A stretch of DNA of 33,211 nt from assembly GCA_964356335.1 (NCBI GenBank), contig CAYHHI010000038.1, positions 1 to 33,211 of the forward strand, in the 5' to 3' direction. The DNA is from CAYHHI01 sp964356335 (GTDB lineage Bacteria > Arandabacterota > Arandabacteria > Arandabacterales > Arandabacteraceae). A program made the translations under genes and the position numbers. The notes under the pieces were generated by a model. The model made no database searches. It saw only the letters and a list, made by a program, of their open reading frames with translations, and had not been told where the DNA came from. Shown here piece by piece: positions 5,937-14,673 of this stretch (positions are counted from its first letter, which is position 1; every line of letters starts with the position of its first letter).

Positions 5937-8900
5937 GTGCCGATGAGCAGTCATCCCGACCTGGGACCATACCTAGATCTTTTCAGAGGGAGAGAAGATT
6001 GCTTTGCCCAGCAGGGTGAAGACTGGTACGTCCCCGTACCGAGGATGCTGGATGAGTTCTATGTGCGTCGGCACTTGGAAGGAGATGTAACACTTGGCCT
6101 TTACTTGCTGAGTCGGGCAAGTTGTTGTCATCTAGTATGCATTGACATTGATATCCCGAAAAGCGCACTTGGCGAGGTCGATTTCGGGGACCCAGCGAAG
6201 AAGTACGGTTACCTGAAGGACAAATTAGAAGCCGTGCTGAAAGCTCTGTCCAGAGATCTTGGGGTCCCGCCTGAGGCCATCCTTCTGGAAGAGACTGGCG
6301 GCCGAGGTTACCACATCTGGGTCTTTTTCTCTGAAGCAGTGCAAGGCCAAACCGCTGTTGCATTCGGTGAGGCATTGAGAAGGCAACTAGATTTCGAGAT
6401 TGAGTTTTTCCCGAAACAGGGTCGCCTCACCCCCGAGCAGAAGTACGGCAGTCTGATCAAGCTGCCCTTGGGCATACATAGGAAGTACGGCTCCTCGAGT
6501 TTCTTCTTTTCCTTGTCAGCAGAGGGACCACAGGTCATAGCAGGCAGGGATGCGAGTATGACTCGTCTTCGGTGTCTCGTGCCAGTGGCTCCAGAAGTCA
6601 TAAACAGCGCTGTCCAAGCCCTCGGGGAGGGGTTGCCCCTTAAGTACGAAGCCGCGATTCCCTTCAGCCGTCTTGATCAGAATCGGCCACAGTTTGAGGG
6701 GAACCCAAAGCAGCTCGTCTCCCAGTGCACAGCGATGCGCAACCTCAGGACGAAAGCCGAGCGTGGGAACCGTCTTTCTCATGCCGAAGCCTTTCACCTT
6801 GCGGATGTCATGCTCTCCATCCCCGGCGGGATTGGATTCGTTCATGACACGATGCGCCTTTCCCTCAAAGACGATTTTGACGAGGTCAGAACTCATGACG
6901 AAATCGAAAGGATATCTCCTCTTCATCCCCCTAATTGCTTCACGCTGGTGAGGAGAGGCATCTGTCCCGGCTACTGTAAAGAAGGCGTCCGCAAGAGGAA
7001 CGAGGACCCTCTGGTTCCCGGTACCTCACCTTGCTCAGTTTGGCTCAAGAACGTGCCAACAAGACCTGCGGTCGATACTGGAGACCTTCTGGAGAGAATC
7101 GGAACGGTCGAGAACCTCAAGCGTGCCTTCTTCCAGCTCAAGCACTACCACGAGCATGAGGATGCCCTCTTCTTTGACCCATTTGACTTCGAGCACTTTG
7201 AGGACCGCCTCGACGCCAACTCCGAAGTCTTGGCGAAGGCTCTGATTGAGAAGATCGAGCTCCCCTTCGGTGGGTATCTTGAAGTGCCCCTTCCCAAGAA
7301 AATCAATGAGACGGAAGAGCTGGAGTGCCGGCAGATGTCCTACTCAACCGTCTATGACCAAGCTCCCATACAAGGCATCTTCAATGTTGTTGCCCCCATT
7401 GTGGAAAGCAGGTTCCAGAGCAGCTCTTATGGGTACAGGTGGAACACGGACGCCAGAGCTCCCTATCGTGTGTTCGAGGACTGGCGGGAAGCGTACCCAC
7501 GATTCCGCAATGACATCATGGCAGCCCTTAGGCAGCACCCAAATGGTTTCCATGTCTGCTGTGACATTAAGGGATACTACGATCACATCGATCACGACAC
7601 TCTTCTCGAGCAGCTTCGGCCGCTCGTGCCGGATGCATATATCTACGAGATGATTAGCCGAATGGTGAAGACGTACAAGCTCACAGACCGGGGCGGTCGT
7701 GGGCTGCCACAAGGTCCAGCCTACGCACGTTTGCTGGCGAACCTGTATTTGAATGACTTCGACATCTTCGCGGGCGAGTTATCGGCCGCCTACTTCCGAT
7801 ATGTCGACGATTTCGTGCTCGTGTTTGAAAACGAGAGAGATGCACAGCGGGGCTTGGAATGCATTGTGCGGCGACTCCTGGAACTGGGCTTGGAGTTGTC
7901 CCAGGAGGAAGTGAAGAGGGCCACCATCGAGGCAAATACAGATGTCTCAAGGCTCCGAAAAACGCTTGACAAGATTCATTATGGCATTCTTGAGGGCGCT
8001 CGCCATGTGGAGCATCTCGCCCCCGAGGCGGTGGCGGATTTCTGGGATGCCGTCGAACGCCACAGTGTCTCACCGATCACGCTTGAACAACTGATCAAGA
8101 TCAATGATGCCCTACCACTGCTGCTCTATGTTGTTACCCAGGAATCCATGTTCCCGCACCCGCTGAAGCCGAAGGTCCTCGCCATTGTTGAATTCCTTAT
8201 CCAGCACAACTGGTTCTGCCCGAAGAAGCTCAAAACCATCTTCTATCGGCTTCTCCAACTTGAGCCCGATGGCGAACATCTGCGTCAGCTTTTCCGGTCC
8301 ATGCATCCCACGCACAAGATCTACTTCCTGCTGAGCGTGTTTGGATGCTGGCAGTCTCGCGGCGAGCACAGGCAACTGCTTCAGCTTGTGGTTCGGGATG
8401 CGCTGGGGAACGATAGTGAATATGTCTGGGGCTTCGCGGTTGCTATTGCGGCGAAGCTCGACATGGGCCTCGAGAGTTCCATCGAAGGCCAAGATCTCTT
8501 TCAGAAGATGTCTCAATCCGGAGGCTATTTCAGTCTCCTTAAATGGCTCCCAACAATCGACTACCTAGCCCTGTCTGATGATGAACGTGCGAGGGTCAGA
8601 GATCTGGTGGGCCCCAGGAGCTCAGATCTGCTCAAGATGCTTCTGCTATCCAACCTTACCCGCCTACCCACCGTTTACACGGATGGGGTCTATCTGAGAG
8701 GCCTCCTACAGGATTTCGGGGTTCTGCTCCTACCGGCGGCGTGTGCGCTGCTTGTCGCTGCGACCGACAGAGGTGAGCTTTTCGATTCACTCCTGAGATT
8801 CGCAGTGCTTCGACTCGCGTTCAAACCGCTAGTCGTGTCCCTGGTCACGAAGGGAATCTTTGCCAGACGAGCGGCATCAGGCATAGCAGAGATCGAGAAT

Positions 8901-11093
8901 CTGAAGTCTCTCTACGTTGACGTTCCTGACGATCAGATGAAGCAGTGTATGCTGGGTGCCGTGTCCCGGATAATGCAGTATGGACTTGCATGCGATGAGG
9001 ACTTTGCAAAACGGCACAGGCAGATAGATCGTTACAACGAATGCTATCTTTTCGAGGCGGTTGAGGAAGGAGCACCATACAACTACCTGGAGCTGATTCC
9101 CGAAACAACGCTGCGTGCCCACCTCCACTGCGATCCCGACGCTTTTAGGGCGCTCGTCGACGACTTTGGGTCAAAGGCAGTTCTGCCTGCCGCGAGCGTC
9201 GCCTACGACAGCGGCAAGCGCGAAGTGAGACTGCAGCTGAAAACGGACAGACAGTATCGCACGCTTGATCCCAGCGAGTTCTCCCTCACTCCGGAGTCTG
9301 TTCGACGCGCCTGCATCCTCGCAGCGGATGCCTATAGGAAGGCGTGCTACTTTCGGCGGGTCACCGGCAAAGTCCCACGCATTAGTCCTGAGAACCTGCT
9401 GGTAGATGCCCATAGTGGCACGGTAGCTTTCTGCTCCATCGGCCGGTCCCTGTGTGCCATTCACGTTTTCGTGGGCACAACTGTTGGTGATGAGGAAACC
9501 GATATCGCCAAGATGATCTCGATGCTGCTTGAGGCCCTTCTATTTGATTCTAGGGCTGAAGCAACGAAGTTCAAGGAGGAGAAGACGCACTCAGGGCTCG
9601 AGGCGTTTCTTGCGCTGTTTCTCAAGAACATGGGAAGCAAGGAGTCCGGTCATCGCTACACCTGCTCTCGATTCGTATACCTGGTCGAGCAGTTGACACG
9701 AACGCCGGAACCGGAGCTCCCGCCGATCTGGCCAGCTGTGGTCTATCTCCGCGAGAGACTGAAGGGGGCACTGTTCCGGTACAACTCGGAAACTACAACT
9801 TGGAACGGCGTTTGCAGGGCCCTCGATGAGCACCTCAGCAGGCACATCCGCGCTGTATGCAGCCGTCAGGCTCTACGGGCCTTTCCTTTTCGCTCTCGTC
9901 TGCTCCTCGTGGGCCATGGGAAACGGCAAATCCATACACTTTCCCGGCATCTGCTCGAACTCGCTCTTTCGCGTGAAGACTTTCCAGAGGCGGAGAGAGT
10001 CGATGCCGCATACGCGGATTTGGTGGAGTTCCTTCTCTTCTACGCCTCGGTCTGCCTGGAAACCGTGGCGCTTGGAAGAGCGCTCCGAAGCACCGGGGCT
10101 GTCCAGTCTCTTCTGTCCTCCCCCGTCTTGACACGGGACCACGTGAAGATGAGGGCTGCCGTCTACGAGATGGACCTTGTTGTGGGCGACCTTGCAGCAC
10201 TTGTGATACGGGACCGCAACGAGAAAGCAGGGGAGACAGTAACGGGCCTGTCACTTCGGCAACTAGGGATAATGTGCCTGTTCGCGTGCGAGATTGGTTT
10301 TCGCGATGATTTTGTTGAGGTGAAGAAGCCGGAGAGGATGCGCGACGAGGTATTTCGCAGGTTTGTTCATGCTTGCCTTGTCCGCATTCCTATGGTTGAG
10401 GCCGCCGCCGAAAGCAAGCTCGAGGCAGTATTCTTGGCGCTTCGATCAAATGAAGATTTCGCGAGACTGGATGGGCTGGAGCAAATTCGTGACGACTTTG
10501 GGATACTTGCCCACGACCTGAAGCAAGTAAGGGGCGAATTGCGTCTTTCACGACACCATGGGCGCGCTGATGGCAGGTACTTTCCCCCGGATGTGCGTTG
10601 CAGGAGATCGTTCCGTCGAACGCGTAATGTGAAGGAACATGCCCTCCCAGGCTGTGCACTCACGAACAGCATGCCGTCCAGCCGAGATGGTTACATTTGC
10701 TCTTGGGATCTCCAGGGCACCTCAGTCACCAATCTCATGATTCCTAGCGAAGGCGTCAATTCATTGATGGAGGATCTCAAGAAGGGCAAGTTCTTTGGGT
10801 TCAAGGCGTGCTCCGTTTATTCCGGCAGAACGATGATTCTTTGGGACGGAGCTGCCTCCATTGTCTTTGTGTTCCTTCTTGGGATCTGCGAGCTCTTGAA
10901 AGGTTCCGCCACTGCCTCCTCCGGAGTAAGGGGGTGCTGCGGTGTTCTCACCTATGTGCTTGGGCCTCTTGTGGTCGTCCTTCTTGCAAAGATCATTTTT
11001 CATGATCTGCAGCATTGGGTGCCTTCGTTCGGTCAGTTCGTGCAGTCCATTCGCAACACGTTGCCTGGAGACAAGGAGTCCCGAAGACGTTGA
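5937..11093 (+). CDS. Giant PrimPol-reverse transcriptase fusion protein, putative defence factor
   Basis: A 1718-residue single frame. Domain order as seen: (1) about 20-215, an archaeo-eukaryotic-type primase-polymerase domain. It has CIDIDI with the metal-binding pair D70/D72, GGRGYHIWVFF with H126, and YGSLIKLPLGIH, most like TOTE-type PrimPols. (2) A cysteine cluster C334, C343, C347, C366. (3) About 455-690, a reverse transcriptase with CCDIKGYYDHID (D543), GLPQGPAYARLLANLYLN and YVDD at 622-625. (4) A long helical region. (5) About 1149-1203, a stretch recalling a degenerate protein-kinase C-lobe. (6) Two hydrophobic segments at 1640-1655 and 1669-1688. The GTG at 5937 follows AAGGGA; the ATG at 5943 is an equal alternative. 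Both polymerase active sites look intact. Its place between a toxin-antitoxin pair and a restriction system, and the known defence role of UG/Abi (DRT) RTs, suggest anti-phage function. Function is inference. Confidence 0.85.
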   Translation: MPMSSHPDLGPYLDLFRGREDCFAQQGEDWYVPVPRMLDEFYVRRHLEGDVTLGLYLLSRASCCHLVCIDIDIPKSALGEVDFGDPAKKYGYLKDKLEAVLKALSRDLGVPPEAILLEETGGRGYHIWVFFSEAVQGQTAVAFGEALRRQLDFEIEFFPKQGRLTPEQKYGSLIKLPLGIHRKYGSSSFFFSLSAEGPQVIAGRDASMTRLRCLVPVAPEVINSAVQALGEGLPLKYEAAIPFSRLDQNRPQFEGNPKQLVSQCTAMRNLRTKAERGNRLSHAEAFHLADVMLSIPGGIGFVHDTMRLSLKDDFDEVRTHDEIERISPLHPPNCFTLVRRGICPGYCKEGVRKRNEDPLVPGTSPCSVWLKNVPTRPAVDTGDLLERIGTVENLKRAFFQLKHYHEHEDALFFDPFDFEHFEDRLDANSEVLAKALIEKIELPFGGYLEVPLPKKINETEELECRQMSYSTVYDQAPIQGIFNVVAPIVESRFQSSSYGYRWNTDARAPYRVFEDWREAYPRFRNDIMAALRQHPNGFHVCCDIKGYYDHIDHDTLLEQLRPLVPDAYIYEMISRMVKTYKLTDRGGRGLPQGPAYARLLANLYLNDFDIFAGELSAAYFRYVDDFVLVFENERDAQRGLECIVRRLLELGLELSQEEVKRATIEANTDVSRLRKTLDKIHYGILEGARHVEHLAPEAVADFWDAVERHSVSPITLEQLIKINDALPLLLYVVTQESMFPHPLKPKVLAIVEFLIQHNWFCPKKLKTIFYRLLQLEPDGEHLRQLFRSMHPTHKIYFLLSVFGCWQSRGEHRQLLQLVVRDALGNDSEYVWGFAVAIAAKLDMGLESSIEGQDLFQKMSQSGGYFSLLKWLPTIDYLALSDDERARVRDLVGPRSSDLLKMLLLSNLTRLPTVYTDGVYLRGLLQDFGVLLLPAACALLVAATDRGELFDSLLRFAVLRLAFKPLVVSLVTKGIFARRAASGIAEIENLKSLYVDVPDDQMKQCMLGAVSRIMQYGLACDEDFAKRHRQIDRYNECYLFEAVEEGAPYNYLELIPETTLRAHLHCDPDAFRALVDDFGSKAVLPAASVAYDSGKREVRLQLKTDRQYRTLDPSEFSLTPESVRRACILAADAYRKACYFRRVTGKVPRISPENLLVDAHSGTVAFCSIGRSLCAIHVFVGTTVGDEETDIAKMISMLLEALLFDSRAEATKFKEEKTHSGLEAFLALFLKNMGSKESGHRYTCSRFVYLVEQLTRTPEPELPPIWPAVVYLRERLKGALFRYNSETTTWNGVCRALDEHLSRHIRAVCSRQALRAFPFRSRLLLVGHGKRQIHTLSRHLLELALSREDFPEAERVDAAYADLVEFLLFYASVCLETVALGRALRSTGAVQSLLSSPVLTRDHVKMRAAVYEMDLVVGDLAALVIRDRNEKAGETVTGLSLRQLGIMCLFACEIGFRDDFVEVKKPERMRDEVFRRFVHACLVRIPMVEAAAESKLEAVFLALRSNEDFARLDGLEQIRDDFGILAHDLKQVRGELRLSRHHGRADGRYFPPDVRCRRSFRRTRNVKEHALPGCALTNSMPSSRDGYICSWDLQGTSVTNLMIPSEGVNSLMEDLKKGKFFGFKACSVYSGRTMILWDGAASIVFVFLLGICELLKGSATASSGVRGCCGVLTYVLGPLVVVLLAKIIFHDLQHWVPSFGQFVQSIRNTLPGDKESRRR

Positions 11094-11107
11094 GGAAGGC
11101 GCGCTTC

Positions 11108-11120
11108 GCCGGCAGAGTGG
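11108..11120 (+). repeat. 13-bp direct repeat, copy 2 (after the PrimPol-RT gene)
   Basis: Second copy of GCCGGCAGAGTGG; see the copy at 5848-5860. It lies 14 bases after the PrimPol-RT stop. Confidence 0.3.
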
Positions 11121-11203
11121 ACGAGGGTCATTTCCAAGAAGGGTTCTGGGCAGGCCCGGAGAGGCGAGAATGCGGCTGTGTACACCCTAATCCACGGAAA
11201 GTG

Positions 11204-11212
11204 TGCTATGAT
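11204..11212 (+). promoter_or_regulatory. Extended -10 candidate promoter of the hsd operon
   Basis: TGCTATGAT is an extended -10 (TGn plus a five-of-six TATAAT match). No good -35 stands at 16-18 bases, which extended -10 promoters tolerate. It would give a leader of about 140 bases before hsdM. AAGGAGGAG at 11336-11344 is the likely ribosome site, 12 bases before the GTG. Confidence 0.4.
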
Positions 11213-11356
11213 GTTGCATCGCCGGGCTTCCTGTTTGATGCTTCGAACCATCATGGGAAGCTGGTTTCTGTGAGGCTATCCCTGGATTCTGGAGGTCAGC
11301 CTGCAGTTCACCGACGTCATATGTCTGAGCCTCCGAAGGAGGAGCACTGAAGACAA

Positions 11357-13339
11357 GTGGAACAATCAGAGCTCACCTGGATCGCTAACTTCATCTGGGG
11401 CATCGCGGACGACGTGCTCCGCGATATCTACGTCCGCGGCAAGTATCGCGACGTGATCCTTCCTATGACCCTGCTGCGCCGCTTGGATGCCGTTCTGGAG
11501 CCCACGCAACAGGCTGTCCTCGACATGAAGGCCTCGATGGACAAGGCTGGTATCATTGATCAGCGCCTCGCACTCCGGCAGGCTTCGGGGCAGGCATTCT
11601 ACAATACGTCCAAGTTCACACTGCGGGACCTGCGTGCTCGCGCCAGCCAGCAGCAGCTCAAAGCGGACTTCGAGGCCTACCTCGATGGCTTCTCCCCCAA
11701 CGTACAGGAGATTCTCGACAACTTCGAGTTTCGGAACCAGATACCCAGGCTTTCCAAGGCCGATGCTCTGGGCACGCTGATCGAGAAGTATCTCGATCCC
11801 GCGGTTAATCTGAGTCCGCACCCGGTGCGCAACGCCGATGGTTCGGTGCGCCTCCCAGGTCTGGACAACCACGCCATGGGCACTATCTTTGAGGAGTTGA
11901 TCCGCCGTTTCAACGAAGAGAACAACGAGGAGGCTGGGGAGCACTGGACGCCCCGCGACGCGGTGAAACTCATGGCGAATCTGGTCTTCCTGCCGATCGC
12001 CGACGGGATCGAGTCGGGTACATACCTCATCTACGACGGCGCCTGTGGCACCGGAGGCATGCTGACGGTGGCTGAGGAGACGCTCCAGCAGCTCGCAAAG
12101 GAACACGGCAAGCAGGTAGCTACCCACCTCTATGGCCAGGAGATCAACGCCGAGACCTACGCCATCTGCAAGGCGGACTTGCTGCTCAAGGGCGAGGGTG
12201 ACGCGGCGGACAACATCATCGGCGGCCCGGAGCAATCGACGCTCTCGAACGACGCCTTCCCCTCGCGGGAGTTCGACTTCATGCTCTCCAACCCGCCCTA
12301 CGGCAAGAGCTGGAAGAGTGATCTGGAACGCATGGGAGGCAAGGACGGCATCAAAGACCCCCGCTTTGTGATCGAGCATGCGGGCGAACCAGAGTACTCT
12401 CTCATAACGCGCTCGAGTGACGGCCAGATGTTATTCCTTGCCAATATGCTCTCGAAGATGAAGCATCGCACGAAGCTTGGTAGCCGCGTCGCCGAGGTGC
12501 ACAACGGCAGCTCGCTCTTCACGGGTGACGCCGGCCAGGGCGAGAGCAACATCCGTCGCTGGATCATCGAGAACGACTGGCTCGAGGCCATTGTCGCTCT
12601 GCCCCTCAACATGTTCTACAACACCGGTATCGCGACCTACATCTGGGTGCTCAGCAACCGCAAGCCCGAACACCGGCGGGGCAAGGTCCAGCTCATCGAC
12701 GCCACCCAGTGGTTCAAACCGCTGCGCAAGAACCTCGGCATGAAGAACTGCGAGCTCAGCGATGAGGACATCGCGCGCATCTGCGACACTTTCCTTGCTT
12801 TCAAGCAGACCGAGCAGTCAAGGATCTTCCCGAACGCAGGCTTCGGCTACTGGAAGGTGACGGTCGAGCGGCCACTGCGCCTCAAGGGCGTCGAGCTGGC
12901 TCGCATCTACGCGGCCAAGGAGATCAAGGCGCTCAAGGAGACCGCGGAGCGGGCAGAAGACGCCCCGCCGGTCATCAAGAAGATCCACAAGAAGGGTACC
13001 GCCCCGGAGCCCCTGCGTGGCCGATTCGCGATCACCACCAACGGCAAGCAGACTGTCGTCGAGTACGAACCCGATCCTGACCTGCGCGACACCGAGCAGG
13101 TGCCACTCCTGGAAGAGGGCGGCATCGAGGTCTTCTTGCGCCGCGAGGTGCTGCCTTACGCCGCCGACGCTTGGTACGACCCGGCGAGCGTGAAGACCGG
13201 CTACGAGGTCAGCTTCACGCGCTACTTCTATAAGCCACAATTGCTGCGGACGCTGGAAGAGATCCGCGCAGACATCTTGGCGCTTGAGAAGGAAACAGAG
13301 GGGTTGCTGGGCGAGATCATAGATGGAGACGGCACATGA
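11357..13339 (+). CDS. hsdM: Type I restriction-modification system methyltransferase subunit HsdM
   Basis: HsdM transfers methyl groups from AdoMet to adenine at the site chosen by HsdS. The 660-residue protein has the N-terminal HsdM helical domain (IWGIADDVLRDIYVRGKYRD). The methylase core follows, with EHWTPRDAVKLMANLVF, motif I DGACGTGGM (about residue 229) and the catalytic NPPYGKSW (motif IV, about 313). The start is GTG and the N terminus matches the usual MxQxxLTWIANFIWG start. Its C terminus is longer than in short HsdM proteins, with an extra charged region (about 500-620). It overlaps hsdS by 4 bases. Confidence 0.95.
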   Translation: MEQSELTWIANFIWGIADDVLRDIYVRGKYRDVILPMTLLRRLDAVLEPTQQAVLDMKASMDKAGIIDQRLALRQASGQAFYNTSKFTLRDLRARASQQQLKADFEAYLDGFSPNVQEILDNFEFRNQIPRLSKADALGTLIEKYLDPAVNLSPHPVRNADGSVRLPGLDNHAMGTIFEELIRRFNEENNEEAGEHWTPRDAVKLMANLVFLPIADGIESGTYLIYDGACGTGGMLTVAEETLQQLAKEHGKQVATHLYGQEINAETYAICKADLLLKGEGDAADNIIGGPEQSTLSNDAFPSREFDFMLSNPPYGKSWKSDLERMGGKDGIKDPRFVIEHAGEPEYSLITRSSDGQMLFLANMLSKMKHRTKLGSRVAEVHNGSSLFTGDAGQGESNIRRWIIENDWLEAIVALPLNMFYNTGIATYIWVLSNRKPEHRRGKVQLIDATQWFKPLRKNLGMKNCELSDEDIARICDTFLAFKQTEQSRIFPNAGFGYWKVTVERPLRLKGVELARIYAAKEIKALKETAERAEDAPPVIKKIHKKGTAPEPLRGRFAITTNGKQTVVEYEPDPDLRDTEQVPLLEEGGIEVFLRREVLPYAADAWYDPASVKTGYEVSFTRYFYKPQLLRTLEEIRADILALEKETEGLLGEIIDGDGT

Positions 13340-14673
13340 CCCCCGGGCTCAAGTCCTATCCTCTGTACAAGGACTCGAGCGTGCCATGGCTAGGGCAGGT
13401 GCCGACGCATTGGAGCCTTCGACGTACAAAGACACTATTGCGTGAACGCGTGGAGAAGGGCTTTCCTGATGAGGCTTTACTTGCGGCAACGCAGACGAAA
13501 GGGGTTGTCCGGAAGGACCAGTACGAGAACCGGACGGTAATTGCGCTGAAGGATCTGCACGTTCTGAAGCTCGTCCGAGTCGGCGATTTTGTCATCAGTC
13601 TACGATCGTTCCAGGGTGGCATTGAGTTTGCCCGTGAGCAAGGTATCATCAGTCCCGCCTACACGGTTTTGTATGTGACCGATCCGGGAACACATGGGTT
13701 CCTGGCCTGGCTGTTCAAGTCGAAGCCGTATATCGAGAACCTCGCCCTCTATGTGACGGGGATCCGACAGGGTCAGAACATCGACTATGAAAAGCTCAAC
13801 AGATCCACGATTCCGCTGCCGCCTTCTCCTGAACAAGCTGCCATCGTCCGCTTCCTCGATCACGCGGACCGGCGGATTCGGCGCTACATCCGCGCCAAGC
13901 AGAAGATGATCAATCTGCTGGCCGAAAAGCGGGAGGCCGTCACCCATGATGCTCTGCGGTTGGCGAGTACTCGCAGTCTCCCATTACGCGCGGTGGCAGA
14001 GAAAGTAGAGCGCCCGATCAACCGTGGGGATGACCAAGTCTATACACCCATTGGATTATTCAACCGAGGCCGTGGGATATTCCACAAGGAGCCTACCAAA
14101 GGTGCGGAGTTGGGGGATTCGACTTTCTTCTGGATTGAAGAGGGTGACCTCGTTCTCAGCGGACAGTTCGCCTGGGAGGGGGCAATTGCACTCGCAGGTC
14201 AGGAAGACACCGGCTGCGTAGCAACCCATCGCTATCCAGTTCTTCGTGGTAAGCCGAACCTGCTTGAATCAGCCTATCTCTTGTCTTTCTTCAAGACGGG
14301 AATTGGCCATCTATTGCTAGATCAACATTCTCGGGGGGCTGCTGGTCGAAACCGGCCACTGAACGACCGCACCCTGATGAAGGAGAGAATTCCGATTCCG
14401 CCGCTCCCCGTGCAACATCGCATCAGCGCTATCGTTCATTTGGAAACCCGTTTGTATCGGGCTGTAGCCAGAGCAGGAGAGATGCTCCGCGAATACCGCA
14501 CTCGCCTGATCGCGGATGTGGTGACCGGTAAGCTGGACGTGCGCGAGGCGGCCACGCGGTTGCCGGAGGAAGCCGACGAAGCGGAGCCGCTCGATGAGGC
14601 CGATGCCCTCACCGATGCCGAGCAAGACGCGGCCAATGACCTCGACGCCGCTCCCAAGGAGGCCGAGGCGTGA
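13336..14673 (+). CDS. hsdS: Type I restriction-modification specificity subunit HsdS
   Basis: HsdS recognises the two halves of the target DNA. The 445-residue protein shows the usual two target-recognition domains separated by conserved helices. The first half starts YKDSSVPWLGQVPTHW and ends in IPLPPSPEQAAIVRFLD, then a spacer helix (IRRYIRAKQKMINLLAEKRE). The second half ends in IPIPPLPVQHRISAIV and another helix (MLREYRTRLIADVVTGKLDV). An acidic tail (about 410-445) closes it. ATGA overlaps at both ends couple it to hsdM and (as GTGA) hsdR. The DNA target cannot be read from sequence. Confidence 0.94.
   Translation: MTPGLKSYPLYKDSSVPWLGQVPTHWSLRRTKTLLRERVEKGFPDEALLAATQTKGVVRKDQYENRTVIALKDLHVLKLVRVGDFVISLRSFQGGIEFAREQGIISPAYTVLYVTDPGTHGFLAWLFKSKPYIENLALYVTGIRQGQNIDYEKLNRSTIPLPPSPEQAAIVRFLDHADRRIRRYIRAKQKMINLLAEKREAVTHDALRLASTRSLPLRAVAEKVERPINRGDDQVYTPIGLFNRGRGIFHKEPTKGAELGDSTFFWIEEGDLVLSGQFAWEGAIALAGQEDTGCVATHRYPVLRGKPNLLESAYLLSFFKTGIGHLLLDQHSRGAAGRNRPLNDRTLMKERIPIPPLPVQHRISAIVHLETRLYRAVARAGEMLREYRTRLIADVVTGKLDVREAATRLPEEADEAEPLDEADALTDAEQDAANDLDAAPKEAEA

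Noticed and set aside
10560..10680. Possible frameshift in the PrimPol-RT gene, where the protein turns Arg-rich.
   Set aside because: The other frames stop quickly and the main frame stays open to sensible sequence on both sides; no evidence of a break.
10690..10930. A possible nucleotide-cyclase-like domain at the end of the PrimPol-RT protein (DGYICSWDLQG, later GRTMILWDGAASIVF).
   Set aside because: The resemblance to class III cyclase strands is loose, the metal-binding Asp pair is not clear, and the following residues look like membrane helices.
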